From the NCBI GenBank assembly GCA_017443175.1, contig JAFSOZ010000003.1, positions 225,892 to 289,891 of the forward strand: DNA of 64,000 bases, given 5' to 3'. Numbering within the stretch: the first letter of the stretch is position 1; every line of letters starts with the position of its first letter. This DNA comes from Bacteroidales bacterium (GTDB lineage Bacteria; Bacteroidota; Bacteroidia; Bacteroidales; WCHB1-69). Under the pieces are notes generated by a model. It did not search any database, was not told where the DNA came from, and saw nothing but the letters and a program-made list of their open reading frames with translations. Made by a program: the position numbers and the translations under genes. This document shows, in pieces, positions 34,559-41,852 of the stretch.

Positions 34559-36649
34559 TTATTTCATAGTCCCATAATACCTTCTGCCGGCCTCTTCCTG
34601 GCGGGCGTGCGAGAAGTTGCTCACGCGTTTCATGTAGCCGATGATACGGGTGAGATAGTCCACATTCTGGCTGTGGCAGTGAGGGCACTCCTTCAGGTAG
34701 CGTTTGTCAATGTGTCCGCAGTCATTGCACACCGTGTTGGGGATATTGAAGGTGAAATAGTTGCAACCTTCTTGTGCAGCCACGCGCAGCAGTTGGCGAT
34801 ACTGCTTCTTGGACAAGTGCTCAGCCAGATTCATGTGCAGCGCGGAACCTCCTGTAAGGTGCGTGATGTAGTTGCGTCCGTGCAGTTTGAACTTCTCAAT
34901 CACATCCAAGGAGTCATCTTCCACGATGTAAAAATAGCTGTTGTAGCAGTCGCGCGGCACCTTGTAACCGTCTTCACGATCCCATTTGGCGTGTTTCACG
35001 CCCACGTTTTCAGCAGGAATCATCTCGCAGTTGAAGAGCAAGCCCTTCTTGCTGTATTTCTTGTTGTATTTCTCGATGAGGCCCAGAATACTTTCAACAA
35101 ATTTCTGGTATTCCTTGTTGTCGTTGATGGTAATGCCCATATACTCCGCGGCTTCCACCAGACCATTGATGCCGATAGTGAGGTATTGGCGGTTGATGGC
35201 AATGAAGCCGGCATCGAATAGAGGCAGCATGCCTTTCTCCAACAGGTATTTCAGATTCTCGTTGTACGACATCTGCACCTTATGGGTAAGGTCGATGATC
35301 TCTTCCAGATATTGGAGGAAGGGAACATCTTCCCTGTGGGCTTGCTGGATGCAGCGGTTGAGGTTAATGGTGAGCACGCTCTTGGAACCGGTGGACACAC
35401 CTCCGGCGCCCAAGGTGTAGCTGAAACCATTGTCCTTGATCTCGTTGCGCAAGCGGCAGCAACTGCTCAGGGAGTCGGCGTTGTCGCTCACGTAGGTGAA
35501 GAAGGAGTGGCCTTCGGCGTACATCTCAGCCGTAAAGTCGGCGTATTCCTTGTCCTTGATGTCGCCGTTTTCGGAGAGCAGGGCCATGGTTTCCACCGGG
35601 AAGGTGAGCACGGCACGGGTGCGTTCCTGGTTGAACCAGCGCATAAAACGCTTCTGGAGCCAACTTAAGGATTCCCAGTGGGGTTGGCTGCCGTCGGGGA
35701 AGCGGAACTCGCCGAAGAGGCTCTTGAAATAGTATTTGTCGTAGTAGGAGATGTTCCAGAACACCGATTGGAAGTTGCGCGCACCCGTGGGTTGGTTGAT
35801 GGAATAGACCACCTGTTGGAAACAGTCGGTGATCATCTTGTCGATGGTGCGCTGCTTGGTGGAGAGATCGACAACCTTGTCGGGGTGCTGGTAGTAGTCG
35901 GGACCGTATTCCTGGCTGATGAAGTAGTTGAGGTACATCAGGAACTCAGGCGTGGCGCACGCGCCGCTCAACATGCTGGACACCATGAACACCATGTTGA
36001 TGAAGCCGCCGCAGAAAGATTTCAGGTTAGTGGGTTTGGTAGCGTTGCCGCCGATGCTCTGTGTGCCGCTGAGCAGCCACGGATACATCGTGATGCTGGC
36101 GCAGTAGTTGGCGATGCTCGTTTCATCATTCTTATAGATAAAATGATGATTGAGCAGATATAAGTACTTGTCGGACACCTCTTTGCCGAACATCTCCTTG
36201 ATACGATCGCAGAGCATGCGGCGATTGAGACGGATGAAGCTCGACTTCGGCAACTCGCCGATCAGCGTGGCGATGTTTTTCTTCTCCACATTGGCGTTGG
36301 CGTCGTACTTGCTGCCGGTGGCCGCGTTCTTAGCATTGCAATAGTTGATGAGGAAGTCCAGTTTATCCTTCACTTCGCGGTCTTCATAGTGCTTCTGGCG
36401 GTAGAGAATATAGGCTTTGGCCACTTCGTAGTAGCGTTCGGCCATCAGCGATTTCTCCACTTGGTTCTGGATTTCCTCCACGGCGATGCCATCAAAGATG
36501 GAGAGACGGCCCAGGATGTTGATCATGTCCTCTTGTGATGGGAATGAGCCCACCGAGACAAAAGCCTTGGTGATAGCGTTGCGAATCTTCTCCATGGAGA
36601 AGGGTTCCCGTTTGCCGTTTCGTTTGATAATGTAGGTGTCTTCGATCAT
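34559..36649 (-). CDS. nrdD: anaerobic (class III) ribonucleoside-triphosphate reductase
   Basis: A 696-residue oxygen-sensitive enzyme making deoxynucleotides. An ATP-cone regulatory domain lies at the N-terminus (IIKRNGKREPFSMEKIRNAI, about 7-26). The C-terminal zinc site is CNDCGHID...CPHC (about 645-665), and the glycyl-radical loop is RIIGYM (about 673-678), in place of the CGY of the E. coli type and as in related Bacteroidota enzymes. The gene is preceded by a cobalamin riboswitch, which implies it is shut down when vitamin B12 is present. Confidence 0.96.
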   Translation of the reverse strand: MIEDTYIIKRNGKREPFSMEKIRNAITKAFVSVGSFPSQEDMINILGRLSIFDGIAVEEIQNQVEKSLMAERYYEVAKAYILYRQKHYEDREVKDKLDFLINYCNAKNAATGSKYDANANVEKKNIATLIGELPKSSFIRLNRRMLCDRIKEMFGKEVSDKYLYLLNHHFIYKNDETSIANYCASITMYPWLLSGTQSIGGNATKPTNLKSFCGGFINMVFMVSSMLSGACATPEFLMYLNYFISQEYGPDYYQHPDKVVDLSTKQRTIDKMITDCFQQVVYSINQPTGARNFQSVFWNISYYDKYYFKSLFGEFRFPDGSQPHWESLSWLQKRFMRWFNQERTRAVLTFPVETMALLSENGDIKDKEYADFTAEMYAEGHSFFTYVSDNADSLSSCCRLRNEIKDNGFSYTLGAGGVSTGSKSVLTINLNRCIQQAHREDVPFLQYLEEIIDLTHKVQMSYNENLKYLLEKGMLPLFDAGFIAINRQYLTIGINGLVEAAEYMGITINDNKEYQKFVESILGLIEKYNKKYSKKGLLFNCEMIPAENVGVKHAKWDREDGYKVPRDCYNSYFYIVEDDSLDVIEKFKLHGRNYITHLTGGSALHMNLAEHLSKKQYRQLLRVAAQEGCNYFTFNIPNTVCNDCGHIDKRYLKECPHCHSQNVDYLTRIIGYMKRVSNFSHARQEEAGRRYYGTMK

Positions 36650-36749
36650 AGGTTGGTTTGGTTGTTAAGTTGTTATTTAAAATAGCAACTCATCAGGAAT
36701 ACGGATATATCCTCACGGACAAGTGCGCTTTTATCCCGAAAGCTACTAA

Positions 36750-36920
36750 AAGTTCGGATGCAGGCAGGTCTTCTGGCTTGTCTTGCTTCCCGGCGTCTTC
36801 CCAACAATTTTTCTATCGTCAGTGACATGGTGCCGGAAAGTTGTAAAGAACTGACAGCTACGGGAATAGCTCCTGATTCTCACAGGATTCCCTTTTAATC
36901 TTTTCAGAACCTGTATCTGG
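36750..36920 (-). promoter_or_regulatory. cobalamin (B12) riboswitch in the nrdD leader
   Basis: Read on the minus strand, the consensus elements appear in the right order: ACAGGT (P2, 5' arm), AAAGGGAATC, GTGAGAATCAGGAGC, TATTCCCGTAGCTGTCA, the B12 box TGTCACTGACG with GGGAAGACGCCGGGAAG, and the closing AGCCAGAAGACCTGCCT. Downstream, a 10-bp hairpin (AGTTGTTATT/AATAGCAACT, 36668-36690) sits 18 bp before the nrdD ATG and could be part of the expression platform. By analogy with B12-controlled B12-independent isozymes, cobalamin should repress nrdDG. Confidence 0.9.
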
Positions 36921-36923
36921 TTG

Positions 36924-36931
36924 CAAAAGTA
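36924..36931 (-). promoter_or_regulatory. -7 promoter box of nrdDG
   Basis: TACTTTTG on the minus strand with a TTG 18 bp upstream; transcription would start at the first base or so of the riboswitch. Confidence 0.7.
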
Positions 36932-36954
36932 AGACTTTTGGAGGTGACGCAATC

Positions 36955-37007
36955 AAAAAAGCCCTTGAATTTTATGCACATGGGAAGTGTGTCTAAAATA
37001 AGGGCTT
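36955..37007 (-). terminator. terminator after higBA
   Basis: On the minus strand AAGCCCTT pairs with AAGGGCTT, with further TTTTA/TAAAA and CACA/TGTG pairs inside, followed by TTTTTT (36960-36955). Confidence 0.85.
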
Positions 37008-37140
37008 GCAGGGAATCCGGGATAAATTGTTAATAAGTCCTAATGGCTCTTTCGGTAGGGTCTTTCAAAGAATGCCAACCGGCCATTATGCTGCTCATTG
37101 CAGACTCAATAGATATAATCTCCGATTCTGTTTTTGATAT

Positions 37141-37452
37141 TTAAAGAACAGCGGCCACTTTCCTGATTTTTTTCAGCAATTCAGCCATAGATGAATCTCT
37201 TCGTGCTGTTTGCATATTATATTTCATCTGAAGATACATCAGAGAATCGGCAGGCACATCAAGAGCGGCTTCAAACATCAAGGCCGTTTTCGCTGTCAAA
37301 GGGCGGCGCGCATTCAGAATCTCGTTAACAACAGAGTATGTCAATCCCATACTTTCTGCCAATTGGCGTTGGGTGATGCCGCGTTCCTCAATCTCGTCTT
37401 TAATCACTTCCCCCGGATGCGTCGGGTAAGCTCCATAACCTAAATTCCCCAT
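37141..37452 (-). CDS. higA: HigA-type antitoxin
   Basis: A 103-residue Xre-family DNA-binding antitoxin. The opening YPTHPGEVIKDEIEERG is the classic HigA/VapI start, and the helix-turn-helix lies in ITQRQLAESMGLTYSVVNEI (about 25-44) followed by NARRPLTAKTALMFEAAL. It follows the toxin gene by 8 bp, toxin first, as usual for higBA. After its TAA stop the frame stays open for another 36 codons, ending at 37030. Confidence 0.93.
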   Translation of the reverse strand: MGNLGYGAYPTHPGEVIKDEIEERGITQRQLAESMGLTYSVVNEILNARRPLTAKTALMFEAALDVPADSLMYLQMKYNMQTARRDSSMAELLKKIRKVAAVL

Positions 37453-37460
37453 AGCTGTTT

Positions 37461-37769
37461 TTATTTATAATGATTTGACAATTCAATGATATTACAAATG
37501 GTGATTTCGCCTTTAGCCGATGTTTTGAATTCTATTCGATATTGGTCGTTTACACGAATAGACTCCAACCCATCTTTGTCTCCCGACAGCTTTTCGTAAC
37601 GAAGCGAACGATATCGTTGCAAGTCCATTACTTTGACTACTGAATCGAGAATGTTCACTGCGCGTACATATCGTTTGACAATATGAGGCTGGTAAAGATG
37701 CTGTTTGTCTCTGGTTATGCCATTGTAATATAGTTCTTTCAGATACTCTTTCTCGAATATGATCTCCAT
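37461..37769 (-). CDS. higB: RelE/HigB-type toxin
   Basis: A 102-residue small basic protein of the RelE/ParE superfamily, whose HigB members cut mRNA on the ribosome. The conserved LRYEKLSGDKDGLESIRVND and YRIEFKT pattern (about 55-85) carries the basic residues used for catalysis. The ATG at 37769 is chosen because the earlier one (37793) overlaps the -7 box. Paired with the HigA gene directly downstream. Confidence 0.92.
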   Translation of the reverse strand: MEIIFEKEYLKELYYNGITRDKQHLYQPHIVKRYVRAVNILDSVVKVMDLQRYRSLRYEKLSGDKDGLESIRVNDQYRIEFKTSAKGEITICNIIELSNHYK

Positions 37770-37790
37770 TTTGTTTTTGATTTCAAAGTG

Positions 37791-37798
37791 CAAAAATA
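37791..37798 (-). promoter_or_regulatory. -7 promoter box of higBA
   Basis: TATTTTTG on the minus strand, 21 bp before the ATG at 37769. Confidence 0.6.
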
Positions 37799-37858
37799 AT
37801 ACTTTATTTTATAATTCGCAAAAAATGCGATTTTTTCATGGAAAAGATATTGTTATGT

Positions 37859-37899
37859 CTTGCTTGAAAGAAATCTGAAATAGATTGTGAACAAGCAAG
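37859..37899. repeat. inverted repeat downstream of the ECF operon
   Basis: CTTGCTTG (37859-37866) pairs with CAAGCAAG (37892-37899), with an inner ATCT/AGAT pair. There is no T run on either strand, so it is a weak terminator candidate for the operon that ends at 37938. Confidence 0.4.
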
Positions 37900-37937
37900 A
37901 AAGGTTGTGGTTCTTTCTAGGAGCAAAAAATTGCCTA

Positions 37938-39455
37938 TTACTTCCGCTTCCCAAAGGTATGAATATACCCTATCTGCATGTAGAACATGTTGCTGCGCAG
38001 ACGATAGGTACCATTCTCGTATCTGTCTGTGGGAGGAGGTATATGCATTGTGACAGTGCTCGGAACTTCTTCTATCATATGCAAAGAGTAGGAACCCGTG
38101 GAAAAATCCTGAATCGGACAGCTCACGCCAATTGTCCAGCGCAGAAAATCGTTTTTGCCTAATTGGAAGTAAAAACCGACGTTGGCCAATATATCGACAT
38201 TAATGCGATTCGGATCAAGAACAGAAGGCGTAAGATTCAACTGGGGGTAAGGCTCCTCCGTTTCGTCGGAATCGTCCACACCTATCAGTGAGTTACCGGA
38301 ATTGAGAATGCCTTTGTGGCGGATAAAGATGGTTCCCCAAGGTACACGAAGACGCATTCCGGTAGAAAGCGTTACCCATACTTTGGGTGAAATGGGAGCA
38401 TGAAACTCGAATTTCACGGGTAGTGAGATTCCCAAATGATAAAAAGCGTAATCCTTCTTGTCGAAGGGCACGATATAGCCCATGTCACAATGTGCATGGT
38501 AACGGAAAGCACCCGTAGTGCCGTAGTCCATGCCTGCCGACACGCCAAAATATTTGTTGAAATGGTAGGAAAACTCCAATCCAAAGCGTCCTCCAGCCCC
38601 TATTTTCGACTGTATATATGTTGTACTTGACAATTTTGCAGGTGACATAATACCGGCATCTATCAGACAGCCAATATGGAATCCGTCAAAAGGAGATGAT
38701 AGCTGTTTCCGCTCTTTTGCCCTTGTCTTGATTGTCTCGTTTGGATCTTGCTGTTCAGGTTCTGAACTCTCATCGTCCATCATGTCGCTAACGGATGTAG
38801 TTTGGATTTCAGTGGAATAACCTGTCTGATTCAAATCCACATTTTGTGGTTGGTCGGGATAGCGCAGCGATTCGGGCTCGGTAAGCGTACTGTGCACAAC
38901 CTGCGTGTCATACACATGAGACGCATTGTTTGCGATGTCGGTCTGCTCAACGACAACCAATTTTGCAGGAGAATCAGAGGGAATAAGATCCGAAGTATTG
39001 GTTATTGCTTGTTGGGATTGGCTATTTGCGGACGGACCGGCGACATTTGACAAAGAACGCTGTACTGGAGCCGCGTGACTGTGGTCATCTGTCGTCTGCA
39101 TATTGTGCTCATGTTGGCAGATGCCATGGTTAGTATTCAAGTTAGTATCGGTGTAAACATCACGTGTATCCGTTTTGGTGGTGGAATTTTGAGGATGATC
39201 GGATAGTGTGGATGGCGAATGCCACAAGGGAATGGTGGCAACAACACTAACAAGGAGCAAGATCAAAACAATCAGGATCTCTTTGGCGTGTGCCATCAGC
39301 CAGATCCCAACGCCGCCTTTGGAAGCGGCCGCGGCCACCTTGATCTGTTCGTCCGACAAGGTCTTTTGGGGCATACGCTCCACACCGGACACACCCTGCT
39401 CAAAGAGACGGTCCAGTTCTGTTCCATTGTTGCGTTGTGAATGTTTTGGTTGCAT
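37938..39455 (-). CDS. protein with cytoplasmic N-terminus, one inner-membrane helix and a C-terminal outer-membrane-barrel-like domain; possible anti-sigma factor
   Basis: A 505-residue protein. Residues 1-58 are hydrophilic with no signal peptide; 59-77 (EILIVLILLLVSVVATIPL) form one membrane helix; 78 to about 260 is a polar, low-complexity Ser/Thr/Asn/Gln linker; from about 265 the chain alternates amphipathic strands (FHIGCLIDAG, GRFGLEFSYHF, YFGVSAGMDYG) and ends MQIGYIHTFGKRK, like small outer membrane beta-barrels. It is the last gene of an operon led by an ECF sigma factor. The architecture resembles anti-sigma/outer-membrane-barrel fusions seen in Bacteroidota; sigma binding by the N-terminus is inferred from position, not from a recognised motif. 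Confidence 0.7.
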   Translation of the reverse strand: MQPKHSQRNNGTELDRLFEQGVSGVERMPQKTLSDEQIKVAAAASKGGVGIWLMAHAKEILIVLILLLVSVVATIPLWHSPSTLSDHPQNSTTKTDTRDVYTDTNLNTNHGICQHEHNMQTTDDHSHAAPVQRSLSNVAGPSANSQSQQAITNTSDLIPSDSPAKLVVVEQTDIANNASHVYDTQVVHSTLTEPESLRYPDQPQNVDLNQTGYSTEIQTTSVSDMMDDESSEPEQQDPNETIKTRAKERKQLSSPFDGFHIGCLIDAGIMSPAKLSSTTYIQSKIGAGGRFGLEFSYHFNKYFGVSAGMDYGTTGAFRYHAHCDMGYIVPFDKKDYAFYHLGISLPVKFEFHAPISPKVWVTLSTGMRLRVPWGTIFIRHKGILNSGNSLIGVDDSDETEEPYPQLNLTPSVLDPNRINVDILANVGFYFQLGKNDFLRWTIGVSCPIQDFSTGSYSLHMIEEVPSTVTMHIPPPTDRYENGTYRLRSNMFYMQIGYIHTFGKRK

Positions 39456-39478
39456 ATTGTGAATGATTGCCGGAGGAC

Positions 39479-39955
39479 TTATACTGTGATGTTCTGCTGA
39501 AGCAGCTCGTATCCGTCTAATAAAATAATCAGGGTGTAATTTCCAGAAGGCAGATTCTGGATGGAATAATTCAAGGTTTTAGGACAGAGACAGTTGGCGG
39601 AGATATTGTCATCAACCGTATAATTGATGGTGATGACGTTGCCAGAGATGGAGGCCTCTATGGCCACGGCTGATGATGCACAGTTCAGCATCAGCTCGTG
39701 GGTGATATGGAGCACACCGCCTATGTATTGATAGGTCAGGGCGTCACCGTCGGACTTATCATCAGACTGACAAGCAGACAAAACGCTGTCGGATGTGGTC
39801 ACGGAAGTGTGCAGTTCAGGCCTGTCGCAGGATAGGGCCAGCGTGGCCAGAATCAGCATTATGCTGGTGCCCACCCGTATTATTCGGCCTCCGGATGTCA
39901 GAGTGGTTGGCAGATGGCTCTTACGTGAATAATCTTTAAAAATGGTCTTTTTCAT
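39479..39955 (-). CDS. lipoprotein of unknown function in the ECF operon
   Basis: A 158-residue protein with a lipobox LALSC (Cys43) after the hydrophobic core MLILATLALS. The n-region before the core is unusually long (about 32 residues, KDYSRKSHLPTTLTSGGR and on). The mature part has a two-strand beta pattern (HITHELMLNC, VAIEASISGNVITINYTVDD, YSIQNLPSGNYTLIILLDG), suggesting a small Ig-like or plug-like fold with paired cysteines. The next gene starts 23 bp downstream. The alternative ATG at 39994 would overlap the preceding gene. Confidence 0.75.
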   Translation of the reverse strand: MKKTIFKDYSRKSHLPTTLTSGGRIIRVGTSIMLILATLALSCDRPELHTSVTTSDSVLSACQSDDKSDGDALTYQYIGGVLHITHELMLNCASSAVAIEASISGNVITINYTVDDNISANCLCPKTLNYSIQNLPSGNYTLIILLDGYELLQQNITV

Positions 39956-39972
39956 AATTGTTCTTTTTTCAT

Positions 39973-40488
39973 TTATCTCTTTTTCCATCCCCACGCTTCG
40001 TCGTAATGCTCGTTCGTGATGATGAACGTGAGTTTGCCGTATGTAGGATGGCCGTTGAAGACCCAGCCATTATTGTGTTTTTCTTCATATTGATAATGGG
40101 TACCCTTGAAGTTGAAGGGACTGATCCCCGTGGTGTCGGTGATATAGTAAATCACCTGTGGTGATGGTTCTATCTCGATATTGGGGAAGAGTATCGTGAC
40201 GCTGTCGCCATAGTACTGCTGAAACGTTGCAATACCCTCCTCAAGGCTGGCGCCGCCGATGCCGCCGTTACTCTGGATTATCACTTCCTGGTTAGGCGCG
40301 ATTGTATAGGATTTGTTCTCCTCATCATAATCAGGCTCTTCGGTGGCACATTCGCGTGTACCGGGGATGATGGTCACCGTGTAGGACGAAGCGTTGCGGA
40401 TGACCATGTCCTCGTTATATCCGGGGTCGCAGGCGGTGGCGAAGATGGCCAAGAGTGCTATCGCTAATAATTTTGCTGTATGTTTCAT
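39973..40488 (-). CDS. lipoprotein of unknown function in the ECF operon
   Basis: A 171-residue protein with a good lipoprotein signal (MKHTAKLLAIALLAIFATAC, Cys20). The mature domain opens with VIRNASSYTVTIIP, like small beta-sandwich lipoproteins that carry an NSS/NNT strand at the start, and has one later cysteine (about 47). No known enzyme motif. Middle gene of the ECF sigma-led operon. Confidence 0.78.
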   Translation of the reverse strand: MKHTAKLLAIALLAIFATACDPGYNEDMVIRNASSYTVTIIPGTRECATEEPDYDEENKSYTIAPNQEVIIQSNGGIGGASLEEGIATFQQYYGDSVTILFPNIEIEPSPQVIYYITDTTGISPFNFKGTHYQYEEKHNNGWVFNGHPTYGKLTFIITNEHYDEAWGWKKR

Positions 40489-40559
40489 ATCATTGTTATT
40501 TTTATATCATTTGGTTATGCATGTCCATTGACGAAGAGAATAATATATGCCCGGATTCA

Positions 40560-41171
40560 TCATTTCTTCACAAAAGTGTTGCAAAAGCCATCGCAGCATT
40601 CATTGCAGATAGATAGCACTTGTCCTTCTGCTTCGCTGTATCCGAGGGTGGCTATGAGTTTGTATGCACTCAGCGATATGGTCCCGTCGGTGGCCTCCGA
40701 CATTTTCTTCCACTGAGCCTCCGTCAGATGAAAGCGTATGTTGAACCAAGAGTAGAAAGGTCCGTTATTGTTTCCCTTGTTGGTGTATAAGCTTTCATCA
40801 ACCTTGTAGTCAATGTGATAAGTCCCAGACACAACTTTCTTGCCGTCCTTGTAAAAGGTGAATTGACTGCCTTTGAAGACGATTTCGGCCTCGAAGCCCT
40901 CGCTTTCGGGCGTGTAGTACCACCCGCCGATGCCGCCTGAGGTGCTGGTCCATCGCCATGTGCCGGCGAGTTCTTTCTTTTCGGGTTTGCTGCAGGATAC
41001 TGTCAGTAGGGAGAGTGCCAGTATGATGATGGTGACTATCCCCATACTGCGGCCTGCGGCCGTGGTGTTGGTCTCCGACCCCATACTGCGGCCTGCGGCC
41101 TTGTAAGGGGTTAATTGCACTTCGTGCGTGTCGTCTCTCCGAGACTGCTCAATGAAATTAATTTTCTTCAT
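40560..41171 (-). CDS. lipocalin-like lipoprotein with repeat-derived N-terminus
   Basis: The mature part after the lipobox LLTVSC reads ELAGTWRWTSTSGGIGGWYY and then alternates strands (FEAEIVFKGSQFTFYKDGK, VVSGTYHIDYKV, GTISLSAYKLIATLGYS), the pattern of small lipocalin-like lipoproteins. The start is uncertain. From 41171 the protein is 203 residues, but the first 42 are encoded by palindromic and duplicated sequence (AAGRSMG occurs twice), whereas the ATG at 41045 (MGIVTIIILALSLLTVSC) would give a normal signal peptide and 161 residues. First lipoprotein after the ECF sigma gene. Confidence 0.72.
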   Translation of the reverse strand: MKKINFIEQSRRDDTHEVQLTPYKAAGRSMGSETNTTAAGRSMGIVTIIILALSLLTVSCSKPEKKELAGTWRWTSTSGGIGGWYYTPESEGFEAEIVFKGSQFTFYKDGKKVVSGTYHIDYKVDESLYTNKGNNNGPFYSWFNIRFHLTEAQWKKMSEATDGTISLSAYKLIATLGYSEAEGQVLSICNECCDGFCNTFVKK

Positions 41172-41225
41172 ATTTTTTACCATTCTACCGAGCTCTTGTC
41201 CCTAACGGGACTGCTCAATGTAATT
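41038..41225. repeat. cluster of direct repeats and short palindromes
   Basis: CCCCATACTGCGGCCTGCGG is repeated at about 41040 and 41080. CTGCTCAATGNAATTA occurs at 41147 and 41211. Short hairpins follow: GTCTC/GAGAC, GCAC-TTC-GTGC and GTCCC/GGGAC. The cluster fills the gap after the ECF sigma gene and extends into the 5' end of the lipoprotein frame, as expected of REP-like intergenic elements. Confidence 0.65.
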
Positions 41226-41239
41226 ATTAATTATTAACT

Positions 41240-41300
41240 ATTATCTCTCAACTCTCATTTCTCCTCTCCTCCTCTCCTCTCCTCCTCTCCTCCTCATCTC
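41240..41300. repeat. CTCCT tandem tract within the ECF sigma 3' end
   Basis: Imperfect tandem TCTCC/TCCTC units (pentamer-based). Because the unit is not a multiple of three, a change in copy number would change the last residues of the sigma factor. Confidence 0.7.
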
Positions 41301-41795
41301 TCCCATCACCCTCAACCTCGCCTGCAGCTCGGCTCTTGCGCGGAAGAGCAGCACTTTGGAGTTTGCGACGGAGATGCCGAGCACTTCGGCTATCTTCGCG
41401 TGCGAGTAATGCTCCACCGCGTAAAGGTTGAAAACTGTGCGTTGTTTGACGGGCAACTTGCTGATGGTCTCCAAAAGTTCCTCTTGCGAGAAAGCCACCT
41501 GCGGTATCGTTGCGTCTTCGGTATGTGTCCCCTCATCAGCTATTTCCACTTCCATTTCCACCATGTCGGGCCGCTTGCGCAAATACATCAACGCTTCGTT
41601 CACGGCTATCTTCTTGAGCCATCTCCCGAAGCTTCCCCATGCACGGTAGGTATCCGACTTTTCGATAGCGTGAAGGAACGCATCCTGAGCCAGATCCTCT
41701 GCCAGCTGCCAATCACCCACATATCGGTAGCAGGCGCCCACCATCTTGCCGATATGGCGCTGATACTCCTTTGCCCAGAATTCAGCCTTCTTCAT
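41241..41795 (-). CDS. ECF sigma factor (sigma-70 family)
   Basis: A 184-residue ECF sigma factor: region 2 with YVGDWQLAEDLAQDAFLHAI (about 25-44) and the following Trp-containing segment, and region 4 with LPVKQRTVFNLYAVEHYSHAKI then AEVLGISVANSKVLLFRARAE (about 113-155). The last 17 residues (Arg/Gly/Glu-rich) are encoded by a GGAGA-type repeat tract and are not part of the family fold. It leads an operon of three lipoproteins and a membrane/barrel protein that may sense the envelope and hold it inactive. Confidence 0.92.
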   Translation of the reverse strand: MKKAEFWAKEYQRHIGKMVGACYRYVGDWQLAEDLAQDAFLHAIEKSDTYRAWGSFGRWLKKIAVNEALMYLRKRPDMVEMEVEIADEGTHTEDATIPQVAFSQEELLETISKLPVKQRTVFNLYAVEHYSHAKIAEVLGISVANSKVLLFRARAELQARLRVMGEMRRRGGEERRRGEMRVER

Positions 41796-41823
41796 CCTCT
41801 TTCGTTGCTACATAAAGATGATG

Positions 41824-41831
41824 CAAAAGTA
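41824..41831 (-). promoter_or_regulatory. -7 promoter box of the ECF operon
   Basis: TACTTTTG on the minus strand, 28 bp before the ATG. It is a housekeeping-type box, so the operon is transcribed at least partly without its own sigma factor. Confidence 0.6.
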
Positions 41832-41852
41832 TGAAAAGGTTACAAAAAAAGT

